A stretch of 64,000 nucleotides of DNA from the NCBI RefSeq assembly GCF_001713395.1, contig NZ_CP016450.1:3048001-3112000 (forward strand), read 5' to 3'. The DNA is from Sinorhizobium sp. RAC02. Lineage in GTDB: Bacteria > Pseudomonadota > Alphaproteobacteria > Rhizobiales > Rhizobiaceae. Shown in pieces: positions 15,796-24,163 of the stretch. Numbering within the stretch: the stretch's first letter is position 1; every line of letters starts with the position of its first letter. The translations under genes and the position numbers were made by a program. A model generated the notes under the pieces. That model was not told the origin of the DNA and made no database searches. It worked only from the letters and a program-made list of their open reading frames with translations.

Positions 15796-16461
15796 ATGTT
15801 CAGTTACAATTTCCATTGGAACCAGGCCTTCAAGGCCCTGCCGCAGATGCTGGAGGGCGCGCTCGTCACGCTCCAGATCGCGCTGCTGTCCATGGCCATC
15901 GGCCTTGCCGTCGCGCTCGCGCTGACGCTCTTCCGGCTGTCCGGCAACCGCATCTTGAACGGCTTCGCCACGGCCTGGGTCGAGGTCGCGCGCAACACGC
16001 CGGCCCTCTTCCAGATCTACATGGCCCATTTCGGCCTCGGCAATTTCGGCATCCACCTGAGCCCTTATACGGCGCTGCTCGTGGGGATCGCCTTCAACAA
16101 TGCCGGCTATCTTGCAGAAAACTTCCGCGGCGCGCTGAAGGCGATCCCCGACACGCAGACGCGTGCGGGCCGCTCGCTCGGCATGACGCCGCTGCAGGCT
16201 TTCCGCTATATCGTCATGCCGCAGATGCTGCGCATCGCCTTCCTGCCGGCCACCAACCAGATGGTCTGGGCAATCCTGATGACCTCGCTCGGTGTCACGG
16301 TCGGCATGAACACGGACCTTGCCGGCGTCACGCAGGCGCTGAATGCGGTGTCCTTCCGTACCTTCGAATTCTTCGCGCTCGCGGCGGTCATCTATTACCT
16401 GATCGCCAAGGCCGTGACGCTGGCAGCGCGCCTCGCTGCCACGCGCATGTTCCGCTACTGA
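15796..16461 (+). CDS. Polar amino acid ABC transporter permease
   Basis: A 221-residue HisM/HisQ-type inner-membrane permease with about five helices, beginning LPQMLEGALVTLQIALLSMA. The cytoplasmic EAA loop that contacts the ATPase is seen as KAIPDTQTRAGRSLGMTPLQAF (about residues 115-137, given in part). It starts 69 bases after the binding protein and is followed at 11 bases by a second permease, with which it would pair. Confidence 0.88.
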   Translation: MFSYNFHWNQAFKALPQMLEGALVTLQIALLSMAIGLAVALALTLFRLSGNRILNGFATAWVEVARNTPALFQIYMAHFGLGNFGIHLSPYTALLVGIAFNNAGYLAENFRGALKAIPDTQTRAGRSLGMTPLQAFRYIVMPQMLRIAFLPATNQMVWAILMTSLGVTVGMNTDLAGVTQALNAVSFRTFEFFALAAVIYYLIAKAVTLAARLAATRMFRY

Positions 16462-16472
16462 GAGGGTAACCC

Positions 16473-17126
16473 ATGTTCGATACCGCTCTCACGCTTGCCG
16501 ATCTCGGCTTCCTCGCCAAGGGCGCGGCGATGACGCTTGCCGTCACCGCCGTCTCCGTCCTCGCCGGCACCATTCTCGGCATCTTCTTCGGCGTGCTGCG
16601 CAACCAGCTCGGCCCCTACTGGTCGATGCCGATCACCTTCCTGCTCGATGTCTTCCGCTCCGTGCCGCTGCTCATACAACTCGTGCTCGGCAACGCGGCG
16701 CAATCGATCATGAAGCTCGGCTGGGCGCCCTTCACCACCTCCTGCGTGGTGCTGTCGCTCTATACCGCCGCCTATTGCACCGAGATCGTGCGCGGCGGCA
16801 TCTCCTCCGTGCCGATGACCACGCGCCGCGCGGCCCGCTCGCTCGGCATGACCTGGTGGCAGGACATGCGCTACATCGTGGCGCCACTCGCCACCCGCGT
16901 CTCGCTGCCCGCCTGGATCGGGTTGACACTTGGCGTCATGAAGGATTCGGCGCTGGTTCTGTGGCTCGGCCTGATCGAGCTCCTGCGCGCCTCGCAGATC
17001 CTCGTCACGCGCCTGCAGGAGCCGCTGTTCATCCTGCTGATCTGCGGCGCCATCTACTTCATCATCAGCTTCCCCATAGCCCGACTTGGCGGCTATCTCG
17101 AAAAACGGTGGTCCCCCAATGATTGA
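16473..17126 (+). CDS. Polar amino acid ABC transporter permease
   Basis: The second 217-residue permease of the importer. Hydrophobic helices start AKGAAMTLAVTAVSVLAGTI; the EAA loop is SVPMTTRRAARSLGMTWWQ (about residues 111-129). The stop codon lies within the start of the ATPase gene (8-base overlap), which is typical of translational coupling in such operons. Confidence 0.88.
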   Translation: MFDTALTLADLGFLAKGAAMTLAVTAVSVLAGTILGIFFGVLRNQLGPYWSMPITFLLDVFRSVPLLIQLVLGNAAQSIMKLGWAPFTTSCVVLSLYTAAYCTEIVRGGISSVPMTTRRAARSLGMTWWQDMRYIVAPLATRVSLPAWIGLTLGVMKDSALVLWLGLIELLRASQILVTRLQEPLFILLICGAIYFIISFPIARLGGYLEKRWSPND

Positions 17127-17841
17127 GATCGAAAACGTCCGCAAATCCTTCGGCCAGCTGGAAGTCCTGAAGGGGATCAACCTTACCGTCCAGAAGGGCG
17201 AGGTGCTGACCATCATCGGAGGCTCGGGCTCGGGCAAGTCGACGCTGCTCACCTGCATCAACGGCCTCGAGACGATCGATGCCGGCCGCATCGTGGTCGA
17301 CGGCACCGATGTTCATGCCAAGGCGACGGACCTCAACAAGCTGCGCCGCAAGCTCGGCATCGTCTTCCAGCAGTTCAACGCCTTCCCGCACCTCACCGTG
17401 CTGGAAAACGTCATGCTGGCGCCGGTCAAGGTGCTCGGCCAGTCGAAGGCCGAAGCCGAGGCCATGGCCGTCAAGCAGCTCACCCATGTCGGCCTCGGCG
17501 ACAAGCTGAAGGTCTATCCGAACCGCATGTCCGGCGGTCAGCAGCAGCGCATGGCGATTGCCCGCGCACTTGCCATGTCGCCGGCCTACATGCTGTTCGA
17601 CGAGGTGACCTCGGCGCTCGACCCGCAGCTCGTCGGCGAAGTGCTCGACACGCTGCGCATGCTCGCCTCCGAAGGCATGACGATGATCTGCGTCACGCAT
17701 GAAATGAAGTTCGCCCGCGAAGTCTCCGACCGCGTCGCCTTCTTCCACAAGGGCGTGATGGCCGAGATCGCACCGCCGGAACAGCTGTTCGGCGCGCCGA
17801 AGGATCCCGAGCTGCAGACCTTCCTCGCCGCCACGCATTGA
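17119..17841 (+). CDS. Polar amino acid ABC transporter ATP-binding protein
   Basis: A 240-residue GlnQ/HisP-like ATPase. It has Walker A GGSGSGKST (about residues 35-43), the Q-loop IVFQQFNAFPHLT, the signature MSGGQQQR, Walker B MLFDEVTSALDP and the switch histidine in VTHEM. The true start is the ATG at 17119 (MIEIENVRKSF). Only eight bases separate its stop from the FAD oxidoreductase start, so transport and catabolism are in one transcript. Confidence 0.9.
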   Translation: MIEIENVRKSFGQLEVLKGINLTVQKGEVLTIIGGSGSGKSTLLTCINGLETIDAGRIVVDGTDVHAKATDLNKLRRKLGIVFQQFNAFPHLTVLENVMLAPVKVLGQSKAEAEAMAVKQLTHVGLGDKLKVYPNRMSGGQQQRMAIARALAMSPAYMLFDEVTSALDPQLVGEVLDTLRMLASEGMTMICVTHEMKFAREVSDRVAFFHKGVMAEIAPPEQLFGAPKDPELQTFLAATH

Positions 17842-17848
17842 GAGCATC

Positions 17849-19099
17849 ATGAAGACAGATATCGAGCCCGGCGTCGTCGTCATCGGCGCCGGCGTGGTCG
17901 GCCTTTCGGCGGCCATTGCCGCGCAGGCGCGCGGCCTTTCCGTCACCGTGCTGGAACGCGAGGCCCCGGCCGCCGGTGCTTCTGCCGGAAATGCAGGCGC
18001 TTTCGCCTTTACCGACATCCTGCCGCTCGCCTCGCCCGGCATCCTGAAGAAGGCGCCGAAATGGCTGCTCGATCCGCTCGGGCCGCTCAGCATCCCGCCG
18101 TCCTACGCCTTGCAGATCGCGCCGTGGATGTTCCGCTTCTGGCGCGCCTGCTCGGCCAGGCACGTCGCCCATTCCACTGCGGCACAGACCGCGCTGATGG
18201 ACCTCTCCAAGGCGGCGCTGGAGCCCTTCCTCACCGAGACCGGCACCATCGCGATGCTGCGCAAGGAAGGCAACCTCCAGGTCTATGAAAGCCAGGCCGA
18301 ACTGAACGCCTCGCTGCCCGGCTGGACGGCGCGCGAAGCGCATGGCGTCGAATTCCGCCACATGGATGCGCGTGCCATGGCGGACATCCAGCCCGGCCTT
18401 GCGCCCCGCTTCACGCACGGCACGTTCACGCCTGGCTGGTATTCGATCGCCGATCCGAAACTCTATACGCTGGCGCTCGCCGACCATTTTCGTGCCAAGG
18501 GCGGCACAATCGAACGCGCCGAGGTTTCCAGCCTGCACCCGATCGAGGGCGGCGTGGAAATCCGCACGGCTGACGGCCGGACACTGCGGGCGCAAAATGT
18601 CGTGCTCGCGGCCGGTGCCTTCTCCCATCAGGTCGCTCGCTCGCTTGGTGAAACCATCCCGCTCGAAACCGAGCGCGGCTACAACACGACACTGCCGGCC
18701 GACGCCTTCGACCTGCGCACGCAGGTGACCTTCGGCGGCCACGGCTTTGTCGTTACCCGGCTTTCGACCGGCATCCGCGTTGGCGGCGCGGTGGAGCTTG
18801 GCGGACTGAAGCTACCGCCGAACTTCCGCCGGTCTGAAGCCACGCTGGAAAAAGCGCGCGCCTTCCTGCCGGGCCTGAAGCCTGCGGGCGGCGTACAGTG
18901 GATGGGTTTTCGCCCGTCGCTACCCGACAGCCTGCCCGCCATCGGCCGCGCCCGCGCGACGCCGCGGGTCGTCTATGCCTTCGGCCACGGCCATCTCGGC
19001 CTCACCCAGTCGGCGGGCACGGCACGGCTCGTCGCCGACCTGCTGACGAACGACCGGACAGCCATCGACATCGCCGCCTTCTCGCCGCAACGTTTCTGA
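17849..19099 (+). CDS. DadA-like FAD-dependent D-amino acid oxidoreductase (predicted D-hydroxyproline dehydrogenase)
   Basis: A 416-residue DAO-family flavoprotein. The N-terminal dinucleotide fold [22 protein letters not shown] (residues 8-29, in part) is followed by ERE binding ribose and [11 protein letters not shown]. The C-terminus returns to FAD with [12 protein letters not shown]. Such enzymes oxidise D-amino acids and pass electrons to the respiratory chain. In a cluster with the DapA-like deaminase, the substrate is likely cis-4-hydroxy-D-proline, giving 1-pyrroline-4-hydroxy-2-carboxylate; D-proline is an alternative. It lies 7 bases after the ATPase and 28 bases before the aconitase X gene. 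Confidence 0.8.
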   Translation: MKTDIEPGVVVIGAGVVGLSAAIAAQARGLSVTVLEREAPAAGASAGNAGAFAFTDILPLASPGILKKAPKWLLDPLGPLSIPPSYALQIAPWMFRFWRACSARHVAHSTAAQTALMDLSKAALEPFLTETGTIAMLRKEGNLQVYESQAELNASLPGWTAREAHGVEFRHMDARAMADIQPGLAPRFTHGTFTPGWYSIADPKLYTLALADHFRAKGGTIERAEVSSLHPIEGGVEIRTADGRTLRAQNVVLAAGAFSHQVARSLGETIPLETERGYNTTLPADAFDLRTQVTFGGHGFVVTRLSTGIRVGGAVELGGLKLPPNFRRSEATLEKARAFLPGLKPAGGVQWMGFRPSLPDSLPAIGRARATPRVVYAFGHGHLGLTQSAGTARLVADLLTNDRTAIDIAAFSPQRF

Positions 19100-19127
19100 C
19101 AAGGTCCAACCGCACAGGAGCCGCCCC

Positions 19128-20810
19128 ATGGCCGATCTCTCCGCCCGCAGCATTCTCGCAGGCACCGCCTCCGGCCCGGTCATCGCGGCCGGCGAGGCGC
19201 TGAGTTTCTGGGGCGGCGTCGATCCGGCCACCGGCAAGGTCATCGACGTGCACCACCCGCTGCACGGCGTCCCCATCACCGGCGGCATCCTGATGATGCC
19301 GTCCAGCCGCGGCTCCTGCACCGGATCGGGCGTTCTGCTCGATCTCGCCCTCACCGGCCGTGCACCGGCAGCGCTGGTGTTCAGCGAGGCGGAGGACGTG
19401 CTGACGCTCGGCGCGCTGATCGCCGCGGAAATGTTCGGCAAGTCGCTTCCGGTGTTGCGCGTTTCCCATGACGCCTATGCCGCACTCTGTCGGGCGAAGA
19501 GCGCACGGATCAGTGAGACAGTGATCGAGGCCGATGGCCTGATGATCCCCGTCGCGCCGCCCGCGACGGCCGCGCTCGACCTGACTGCCGATGACCGTGC
19601 CATGCTGGAAGGCCGCGACGGCGTCGCCGTGCAGCTCGCCCTGCGCATCACCGTCGCCATGGCCGCGCAGCAGGGCGCGGAAAAACTCATCGACGTGGTG
19701 CAGGGTCATATCGACGGCTGCATCTATGCCAGCCCGGCCAACCTTACCTTCGCGGAAAAGATGGCCGAGATGGGTGCGAAGGTGCGCATCCCCACCACGA
19801 TGAACGCCATTTCCGTCGACCGCGCCAACTGGCAGGCGCAGGGCGTGCCGCACGATTTCGGCGACCCGGCCGCACGCCTTGCCGACGCCTATGTCCGCAT
19901 GGGCTGCCGCCCGACCTTTACCTGTTCGCCCTATCTGCTCGACAGCGCGCCAAAAACCGGCGAGGCGATCGCCTGGGCGGAATCCAATGCGGTGATCTTC
20001 GCCAATACCGTGCTCGGCGCCCGCACGGCAAAACACCCCGATTTCCTCGACCTCTGCATCGCCCTGACCGGCCGCGCGCCGCTGTCCGGCGTCTATCTCG
20101 ATGAACACCGCAAGGCGCGCCGCATCATCGACGTCGATCTGCCGGAAAATATCGACGACGCCTTCTGGCCGCTCGTCGGCTATCTCGCCGGCCGTGCCGC
20201 ACCCGACCGTATCCCGATGCTGCGCGGCCTTGCCGCCGCCAGGCCGACGCGCGACGACCTCAAGGCCCTCTGCGCCGCCTTCGGCACCACCTCCGCCGCG
20301 CCCATGCTGCATATCGAGGGCGTGACGCCCGAGGCCGACGGCGCGGCCGCAGCGCAGGCCGACACGATGACCATCACCCGCGCCGATATGATCGACGTCT
20401 GGACCATGTTCAACGACGGCCCGGAAGCGGTCGAACTCGTGGCCATCGGCAGCCCGCATGCATCGCTCTCCGAGTGCCGCGCGCTCGCGGATGCGCTTGG
20501 CGACCGCAAGCGGCACAAGGATGTCGCGGTGATCGTCACCGCCGGCCGCGATATCATGGCGGAAGCCGGCGACGTGCTGACCCGGCTAAGGGCAAGCGGC
20601 GTGCAGGTGCTGCCGGACCTCTGCTGGTGCTCGATCTCCGAACCCGTCTTCCCGACGGCGACGCGTGCCCTCATCACCAATTCCGGAAAATACGCCCATT
20701 ACGGCCCGGGCCTGTCCGGCCGCACCGTGCGCTTCAGCAATCTCGCCGACTGCATCGAAGCCGCTCTAACCGGCCGCGTCCCGCCGCGTTTGCCGGCATG
20801 GCTTGCCTGA
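19128..20810 (+). CDS. acnX: Aconitase X, fused single-chain form (predicted cis-3-hydroxy-L-proline dehydratase)
   Basis: A 560-residue aconitase X (formerly DUF521) protein. The small swivelling domain (residues 1-135; [28 protein letters not shown], in part) is fused ahead of the large catalytic domain (about 145-560; [61 protein letters not shown]). Other bacteria and archaea often encode the two parts as separate subunits. The bacterial single-chain type dehydrates cis-3-hydroxy-L-proline to 1-pyrroline-2-carboxylate, whereas archaeal ones act in the mevalonate pathway. The cysteines in CRPTFTC and CWCS could hold the iron-sulfur or metal centre. It is the last gene of the ABC/catabolic operon. 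Confidence 0.85.
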   Translation: MADLSARSILAGTASGPVIAAGEALSFWGGVDPATGKVIDVHHPLHGVPITGGILMMPSSRGSCTGSGVLLDLALTGRAPAALVFSEAEDVLTLGALIAAEMFGKSLPVLRVSHDAYAALCRAKSARISETVIEADGLMIPVAPPATAALDLTADDRAMLEGRDGVAVQLALRITVAMAAQQGAEKLIDVVQGHIDGCIYASPANLTFAEKMAEMGAKVRIPTTMNAISVDRANWQAQGVPHDFGDPAARLADAYVRMGCRPTFTCSPYLLDSAPKTGEAIAWAESNAVIFANTVLGARTAKHPDFLDLCIALTGRAPLSGVYLDEHRKARRIIDVDLPENIDDAFWPLVGYLAGRAAPDRIPMLRGLAAARPTRDDLKALCAAFGTTSAAPMLHIEGVTPEADGAAAAQADTMTITRADMIDVWTMFNDGPEAVELVAIGSPHASLSECRALADALGDRKRHKDVAVIVTAGRDIMAEAGDVLTRLRASGVQVLPDLCWCSISEPVFPTATRALITNSGKYAHYGPGLSGRTVRFSNLADCIEAALTGRVPPRLPAWLA

Positions 20811-20848
20811 AAAAAGGTGCCATACCGGCGTCCTTGCACGCCGGTATG
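20810..20848 (-). terminator. Terminator for the minus-strand tautomerase operon
   Basis: The 11-bp stem CATACCGGCGT/ACGCCGGTATG (20821-20831 with 20838-20848) and 6-base loop are followed on the minus strand by GCACC and six T (20815-20810). It also separates the convergent aconitase X gene. Confidence 0.65.
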
Positions 20849-20853
20849 GGCTG

Positions 20854-21066
20854 TTACGAGGGTGTCGTGAGCGATTTGCGGTAGGCCTCGACGGGAAGCC
20901 CTCCGACGCCCCAATCCTCGATCGCCACCTCGTCGATGACGACGAAGGTGGTGGCGGGGTTCTTGTCGAGCACCCGCACGAGAAGATCGGTCACGCCGCG
21001 GATCAGTTCGGCCTTCTGCGCGGGGCTCGCGCCCTCCCGGGTGATCTTGATGTTGACGTAAGGCAT
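20854..21066 (-). CDS. 4-oxalocrotonate tautomerase family protein
   Basis: A 70-residue tautomerase. Removal of Met exposes the catalytic Pro1 (MPYVNIKITREG). The TTFVVIDEVAIEDWGVGGLP segment (about 39-58, in part) is typical of small 4-OT/PptA-like proteins. The start at 21066 has AGGAG seven bases upstream; longer in-frame readings run through the preceding gene. It is third in an operon with the NTF2-like and GST genes, four bases after the former. The native substrate is unknown. Confidence 0.85.
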   Translation of the reverse strand: MPYVNIKITREGASPAQKAELIRGVTDLLVRVLDKNPATTFVVIDEVAIEDWGVGGLPVEAYRKSLTTPS

Positions 21067-21070
21067 TGCA

Positions 21071-21454
21071 TTACTCCTGTATCTGCCGTTCCAGAATCTG
21101 GAAGACCTTGGCGATGATCCGCCATTGCCCGTCCGTGCGCACGAGCGTGAGGAAATCGACGAAATCCCGCGCACCGATCGAGCAGCGCACGCGTGCCACG
21201 GCGGTGTTTTCGCCGGCGATGTCGATCGCGTCGACATGATCGCGACGGGCTTCGTTGCGGGACGCCGGCGATTGCCGGGCGGCGACGATGGGCACGTATT
21301 CCGCCATGGTGCGGTAGAGAAGCGGTGTCTCGTCCGCCGTCGCGTAGATTGCACTCGGATGGAACACACGCTGCAATTTTTCGACGTCGCAAAAATAAAG
21401 CGCGTCGAAATAGTCCTGCAGAAGCGCATAAATGTCCTGGAACGCTGTGCTCAT
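21071..21454 (-). CDS. NTF2-like (SnoaL/lumazine-binding type) protein
   Basis: A 127-residue protein with the cone-shaped NTF2-like fold pattern: an N-terminal helix (FQDIYALLQDYFDALYFCD), LQRVFHPSAIYAT, and late beta strands (VDFLTLVRTDGQWRIIAKVF). Members often bind or isomerise small hydrophobic compounds. The start overlaps the stop of the GST gene by one base, and the next gene follows after four bases. No catalytic role can be assigned. Confidence 0.75.
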   Translation of the reverse strand: MSTAFQDIYALLQDYFDALYFCDVEKLQRVFHPSAIYATADETPLLYRTMAEYVPIVAARQSPASRNEARRDHVDAIDIAGENTAVARVRCSIGARDFVDFLTLVRTDGQWRIIAKVFQILERQIQE

Positions 21455-22080
21455 CAGGCCGCCTCGTCCTGCAGGAGGCCTTCCGCGGCGAGGGCCTTGC
21501 GCACGGCCGGTCGCGCCAGCATCCGCGTCATGAAGGCGCTGATGCAGGGCCAGCGCGCGAGATCGACGCCGATGAAACTGGTCCAGTGGAGCACGACGAA
21601 CAGATAGGCATCGGCGACGGAGAAAACCGTGCCGAGCAGGAACGGCCGGCCGTCGGAAAGGCCGGCTTCCACGTCGTCGATACGGCGCAGCAGCGTCGCC
21701 TCCACCCGCGCTTTTTCAGGCCCCTCCAATACGTCGCCGTGAAAATAGGGGCCGAACGCCTTGTGCAGTTCCGCAGAGATGAAGTTCAGCCATTCCTGCA
21801 GGCGGACACGGTCGAGCGTTCCTGCGGCAGGCGCAAGCCCAGCCTCGGGCACGTGATCGGCCAGATATTGCAGGACGGCCGGATTTTCCGTGACGATGAC
21901 GCCGGGCGCGACCTCGAGCGCGGGCACATAGCCCTTGGGATTGATGCGGCGATAGTCGGCGCCGGCCTTCGTCGTGCCGGCCTGCGTATCGACCGCCATC
22001 GCTTCGAAGGGGAGGTCGAGTTCGATGAGCACGATACGGGAGGCGAGCGAGCAGGCACCGGGTTTGAAATAAAGCAACAT
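21454..22080 (-). CDS. Glutathione S-transferase
   Basis: A 208-residue GST. The N-terminal thioredoxin-like domain (LYFKPGACSLASRIVL, then the glutathione-binding NPKGYVPALEV and VTENPAVLQYLAD) is followed by an all-helical domain (VADAYLFVVLHW). The KPGACSLA segment resembles bacterial beta-class enzymes, with Cys10 as possible thiol ligand. The ATG at 22080 is preferred because GGAAAGG lies seven bases ahead. It is the first gene of a three-gene operon, divergent from an HxlR regulator. Confidence 0.88.
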   Translation of the reverse strand: MLLYFKPGACSLASRIVLIELDLPFEAMAVDTQAGTTKAGADYRRINPKGYVPALEVAPGVIVTENPAVLQYLADHVPEAGLAPAAGTLDRVRLQEWLNFISAELHKAFGPYFHGDVLEGPEKARVEATLLRRIDDVEAGLSDGRPFLLGTVFSVADAYLFVVLHWTSFIGVDLARWPCISAFMTRMLARPAVRKALAAEGLLQDEAA

Positions 22081-22122
22081 GGGGAAACCTTTCCTTGACA
22101 AGGGCGCGAAGCTAGGGGCTTC

Positions 22123-22148
22123 GGTTTCTATTGCCAACCAGGTTTCTA
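22123..22148. promoter_or_regulatory. Direct repeats GGTTTCTA in the GST-HxlR divergent region
   Basis: GGTTTCTA occurs at 22123-22130 and again at 22141-22148, 18 bases apart, roughly two helical turns. The pair lies midway between the GST and HxlR start codons and is a candidate HxlR binding site. Confidence 0.45.
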
Positions 22149-22194
22149 TCAGTTACTTCATATCCTCGTTTCTCCGTGGTAACCGGTGCGCATC

Positions 22195-22563
22195 ATGAGC
22201 CTCAAGATCCGAAAGAACCGCAGCACGCCCCCGCCCGAACCCTGCCTGCTGACCGAGTGCATGGCGATCATCGCCGGAGCCTGGGCACCGAACGTCATCT
22301 GGCACCTGCGCGCCGGCCCCCGCCGGTTCAGCGAACTGCGTATCGATATTCCACCCGTATCGGCAAAGGTGCTCTCGCAGCGCCTGCGCGAACTGGAAAG
22401 CCGCGGCGTGCTCACGCGCACGATCCAACCAACAACGCCACCATCGGTCGAATACGCTCTCACAGGCCTGGGACAGGAACTGGTGCCCGCCCTGAGCGCG
22501 ATTGTCGATGTCGGACACAAGCTGAAGGCTGCACAGCAAGACGCGCACGGCAACGGTTCATAG
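22195..22563 (+). CDS. HxlR family transcriptional regulator
   Basis: A 122-residue winged-helix regulator with the HxlR pattern: [34 protein letters not shown] (residues 16-49, in part), [23 protein letters not shown] recognition helix and wing, and [12 protein letters not shown]. Members often sense reactive electrophiles or redox state. The ATG at 22195 is preferred to a GTG at 22186. Its divergence from the GST/NTF2/tautomerase operon suggests it controls that operon. A cysteine at position 17 could be a sensor residue. Confidence 0.85.
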   Translation: MSLKIRKNRSTPPPEPCLLTECMAIIAGAWAPNVIWHLRAGPRRFSELRIDIPPVSAKVLSQRLRELESRGVLTRTIQPTTPPSVEYALTGLGQELVPALSAIVDVGHKLKAAQQDAHGNGS

Positions 22564-22590
22564 GGATTGGCAACGGGTGGGAAAGGAGGA

Positions 22591-22680
22591 TGGCGGACAG
22601 AGCGGGATTCGAACCCGCGATAGAGTCTCCCCTATACACACTTTCCAGGCGTGCGCCTTCAACCACTCGGCCACCTGTCC
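22591..22680 (-). tRNA. tRNA-Ser (anticodon GGA)
   Basis: A 90-nt minus-strand gene with acceptor stem GGACAGG/TCTGTCC, discriminator G, encoded CCA, long variable arm, and anticodon loop CTGGAAA (anticodon GGA). No integrase or duplicated 3' end lies nearby, so it is not occupied by an integrated element. Confidence 0.97.
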
Positions 22681-22750
22681 GTCCGCACGCTGCCGGTGGT
22701 CAATCCGGCGCGGGTCGCTTTCCTGTTTCCATTCCGGCGAGACGGCGCGA

Positions 22751-22778
22751 TATATACCGAGGTTTCACGCGGGATCAA
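22751..22778 (-). promoter_or_regulatory. Probable promoter of tRNA-Ser
   Basis: On the minus strand TTGATC (22778-22773) and TATATA (22756-22751) are separated by 16 bases. Transcription would start about 60 bases before the tRNA. The rest of 22681-22916 shows nothing else recognisable. Confidence 0.5.
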
Positions 22779-22916
22779 CCGCTTTCTGACAGTTTTTTGA
22801 AGGTTCTTTCGCCCGGCACTGTGAAGGATTGCAGAAGGTTGGCCGTCTTCCTATTTATAGGCGGAGGAAAGCGGAGCGAAACCGAGGCTCCGGCGGCGAT
22901 ACCGGAAGGGTGCGCG

Positions 22917-23237
22917 ATGATACGGTTCATCCTGAAGGCGATCAGTCTGATTGCGCTGGTCATCGCCGTGATGGCGGGAACGATCGACGCGATCCAGTCC
23001 GTCTCGGCCTCCGAGCCGGTGCTGACGCCGCTGGCGGTTGCCTGGAGCACGGCGAGCCCCGAGACGATCGCACTCGTGGCCGACGGCATCATGCGCAACC
23101 TCCATCCCTATGCCTGGGATCCCGCGGCGATGTGGGTGCTGTCCCAGCCGGCCTTTGCCGTACTGCTCGGCGTCTCGCTGTTCTTCTGGGTGATCGCCTA
23201 CAAGCGTCGACCCGTTGCAGGCCGCTTCACGGCCTGA
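22917..23237 (+). CDS. Conserved small inner-membrane protein of unknown function
   Basis: A 106-residue protein with a hydrophobic segment at residues 5-25 ([20 protein letters not shown], in part) and another at about 79-94 ([17 protein letters not shown]). The loop between them, about 50 residues, contains [18 protein letters not shown] short basic C-terminus (KRRPVAGRF) suggests both ends face the cytoplasm. GGAAGGG precedes the ATG. No function is known; it lies 44 bases upstream of msrA and may share its transcript. Confidence 0.75.
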   Translation: MIRFILKAISLIALVIAVMAGTIDAIQSVSASEPVLTPLAVAWSTASPETIALVADGIMRNLHPYAWDPAAMWVLSQPAFAVLLGVSLFFWVIAYKRRPVAGRFTA

Positions 23238-23281
23238 ACCCAAACCGCCGCCTATGCTTGCGGCCCGGCCAGGAGGCCACG

Positions 23282-23932
23282 ATGTTCTTGATCGACATGT
23301 TCAACAAGAAGACCACCATGCCCGCGCCCGACGCAGCCCTGCCCGGCCGCGACCAGCCCATTCCCACATCCACCACCCATTTCGTCAATGGTCGCGCCTT
23401 GCAGGGCCCCTATCCCGAGGGCTTCAAGACCGTGCTGCTCGGCATGGGCTGCTTCTGGGGTGCCGAGCGGCTGCTCTGGAAGATTCCCGGCGTGTGGGTG
23501 ACGGCGGCCGGTTATTCCGGCGGCATCACGCCCAACCCGACCTATCACGAGACCACGACGGGGCTGACCGGCCATACCGAAGTCGTGCTCGTCGTCTATG
23601 ATCCCACGGTGGTCGCGCTCGAGACCCTGCTGAAGGCCTTCTTCGAGGCGCACGACCCGACGCAGGGCATGCGCCAGGGCAACGATATCGGCACGACCTA
23701 CCGCTCGGCGATCTATCTCGACGACGAGGCGGACCTTGCCGCGGCGCAGCACGCCCGTGATGTCTACCAGGCGGCGCTGACGGCGGCCGGGCGCACCGAC
23801 CGCATCACGACGGAAATCGCCAAGGCAGGTCCGTTGTACTTCGCCGAGGAGGTTCACCAGCAGTATCTCGCCAAGAATCCGGGCGGCTACTGCAACCTGC
23901 GCGGCACCGGCGTCGCCTGCGCGATCGGCTGA
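23282..23932 (+). CDS. msrA: Peptide methionine-S-sulfoxide reductase MsrA
   Basis: A 216-residue enzyme that reduces methionine S-sulfoxide in proteins. The catalytic Cys57 is in GMGCFWGAE; other conserved parts are [16 protein letters not shown] and the C-terminal [11 protein letters not shown], whose cysteines can resolve the sulfenic acid. The N-terminal 45 residues correspond to the longer bacterial MsrA type. AGGAGG lies ideally before the ATG. A strong terminator ends the transcript. Confidence 0.95.
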   Translation: MFLIDMFNKKTTMPAPDAALPGRDQPIPTSTTHFVNGRALQGPYPEGFKTVLLGMGCFWGAERLLWKIPGVWVTAAGYSGGITPNPTYHETTTGLTGHTEVVLVVYDPTVVALETLLKAFFEAHDPTQGMRQGNDIGTTYRSAIYLDDEADLAAAQHARDVYQAALTAAGRTDRITTEIAKAGPLYFAEEVHQQYLAKNPGGYCNLRGTGVACAIG

Positions 23933-23958
23933 CGGCACGGCAAAATTCTTGTCTTTCG

Positions 23959-24011
23959 AGCCGTTGCGAATGAGGTTCTCCGCCCTCCTTCGCAACGGCT
24001 TCTATTTTTTT
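23959..24011 (+). terminator. Rho-independent terminator after msrA
   Basis: A perfect 12-bp stem (23959-23970 with 23989-24000, AGCCGTTGCGAA) with an 18-base loop is followed by TCTA and seven T. Confidence 0.88.
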
Positions 24012-24163
24012 ACCAACTGAAAAATTTCTGGTGAATTTTTCCCGGAGGCGTGCAAGGATGCCGCCAGCCTGACCCAAGGGAAAGGGTCGGTGGCTCCGTT
24101 GCGCGCTCCTGCAGCGCCCAGACGGAAGGTCCCTATAAGATCAATAGCGAACAGGGCTGCACA

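Noticed and set aside
22591..22680. tRNA-Ser as an integration site for a genomic island
   Set aside because: No integrase, no repeat of the tRNA 3' end and no change in gene type nearby.
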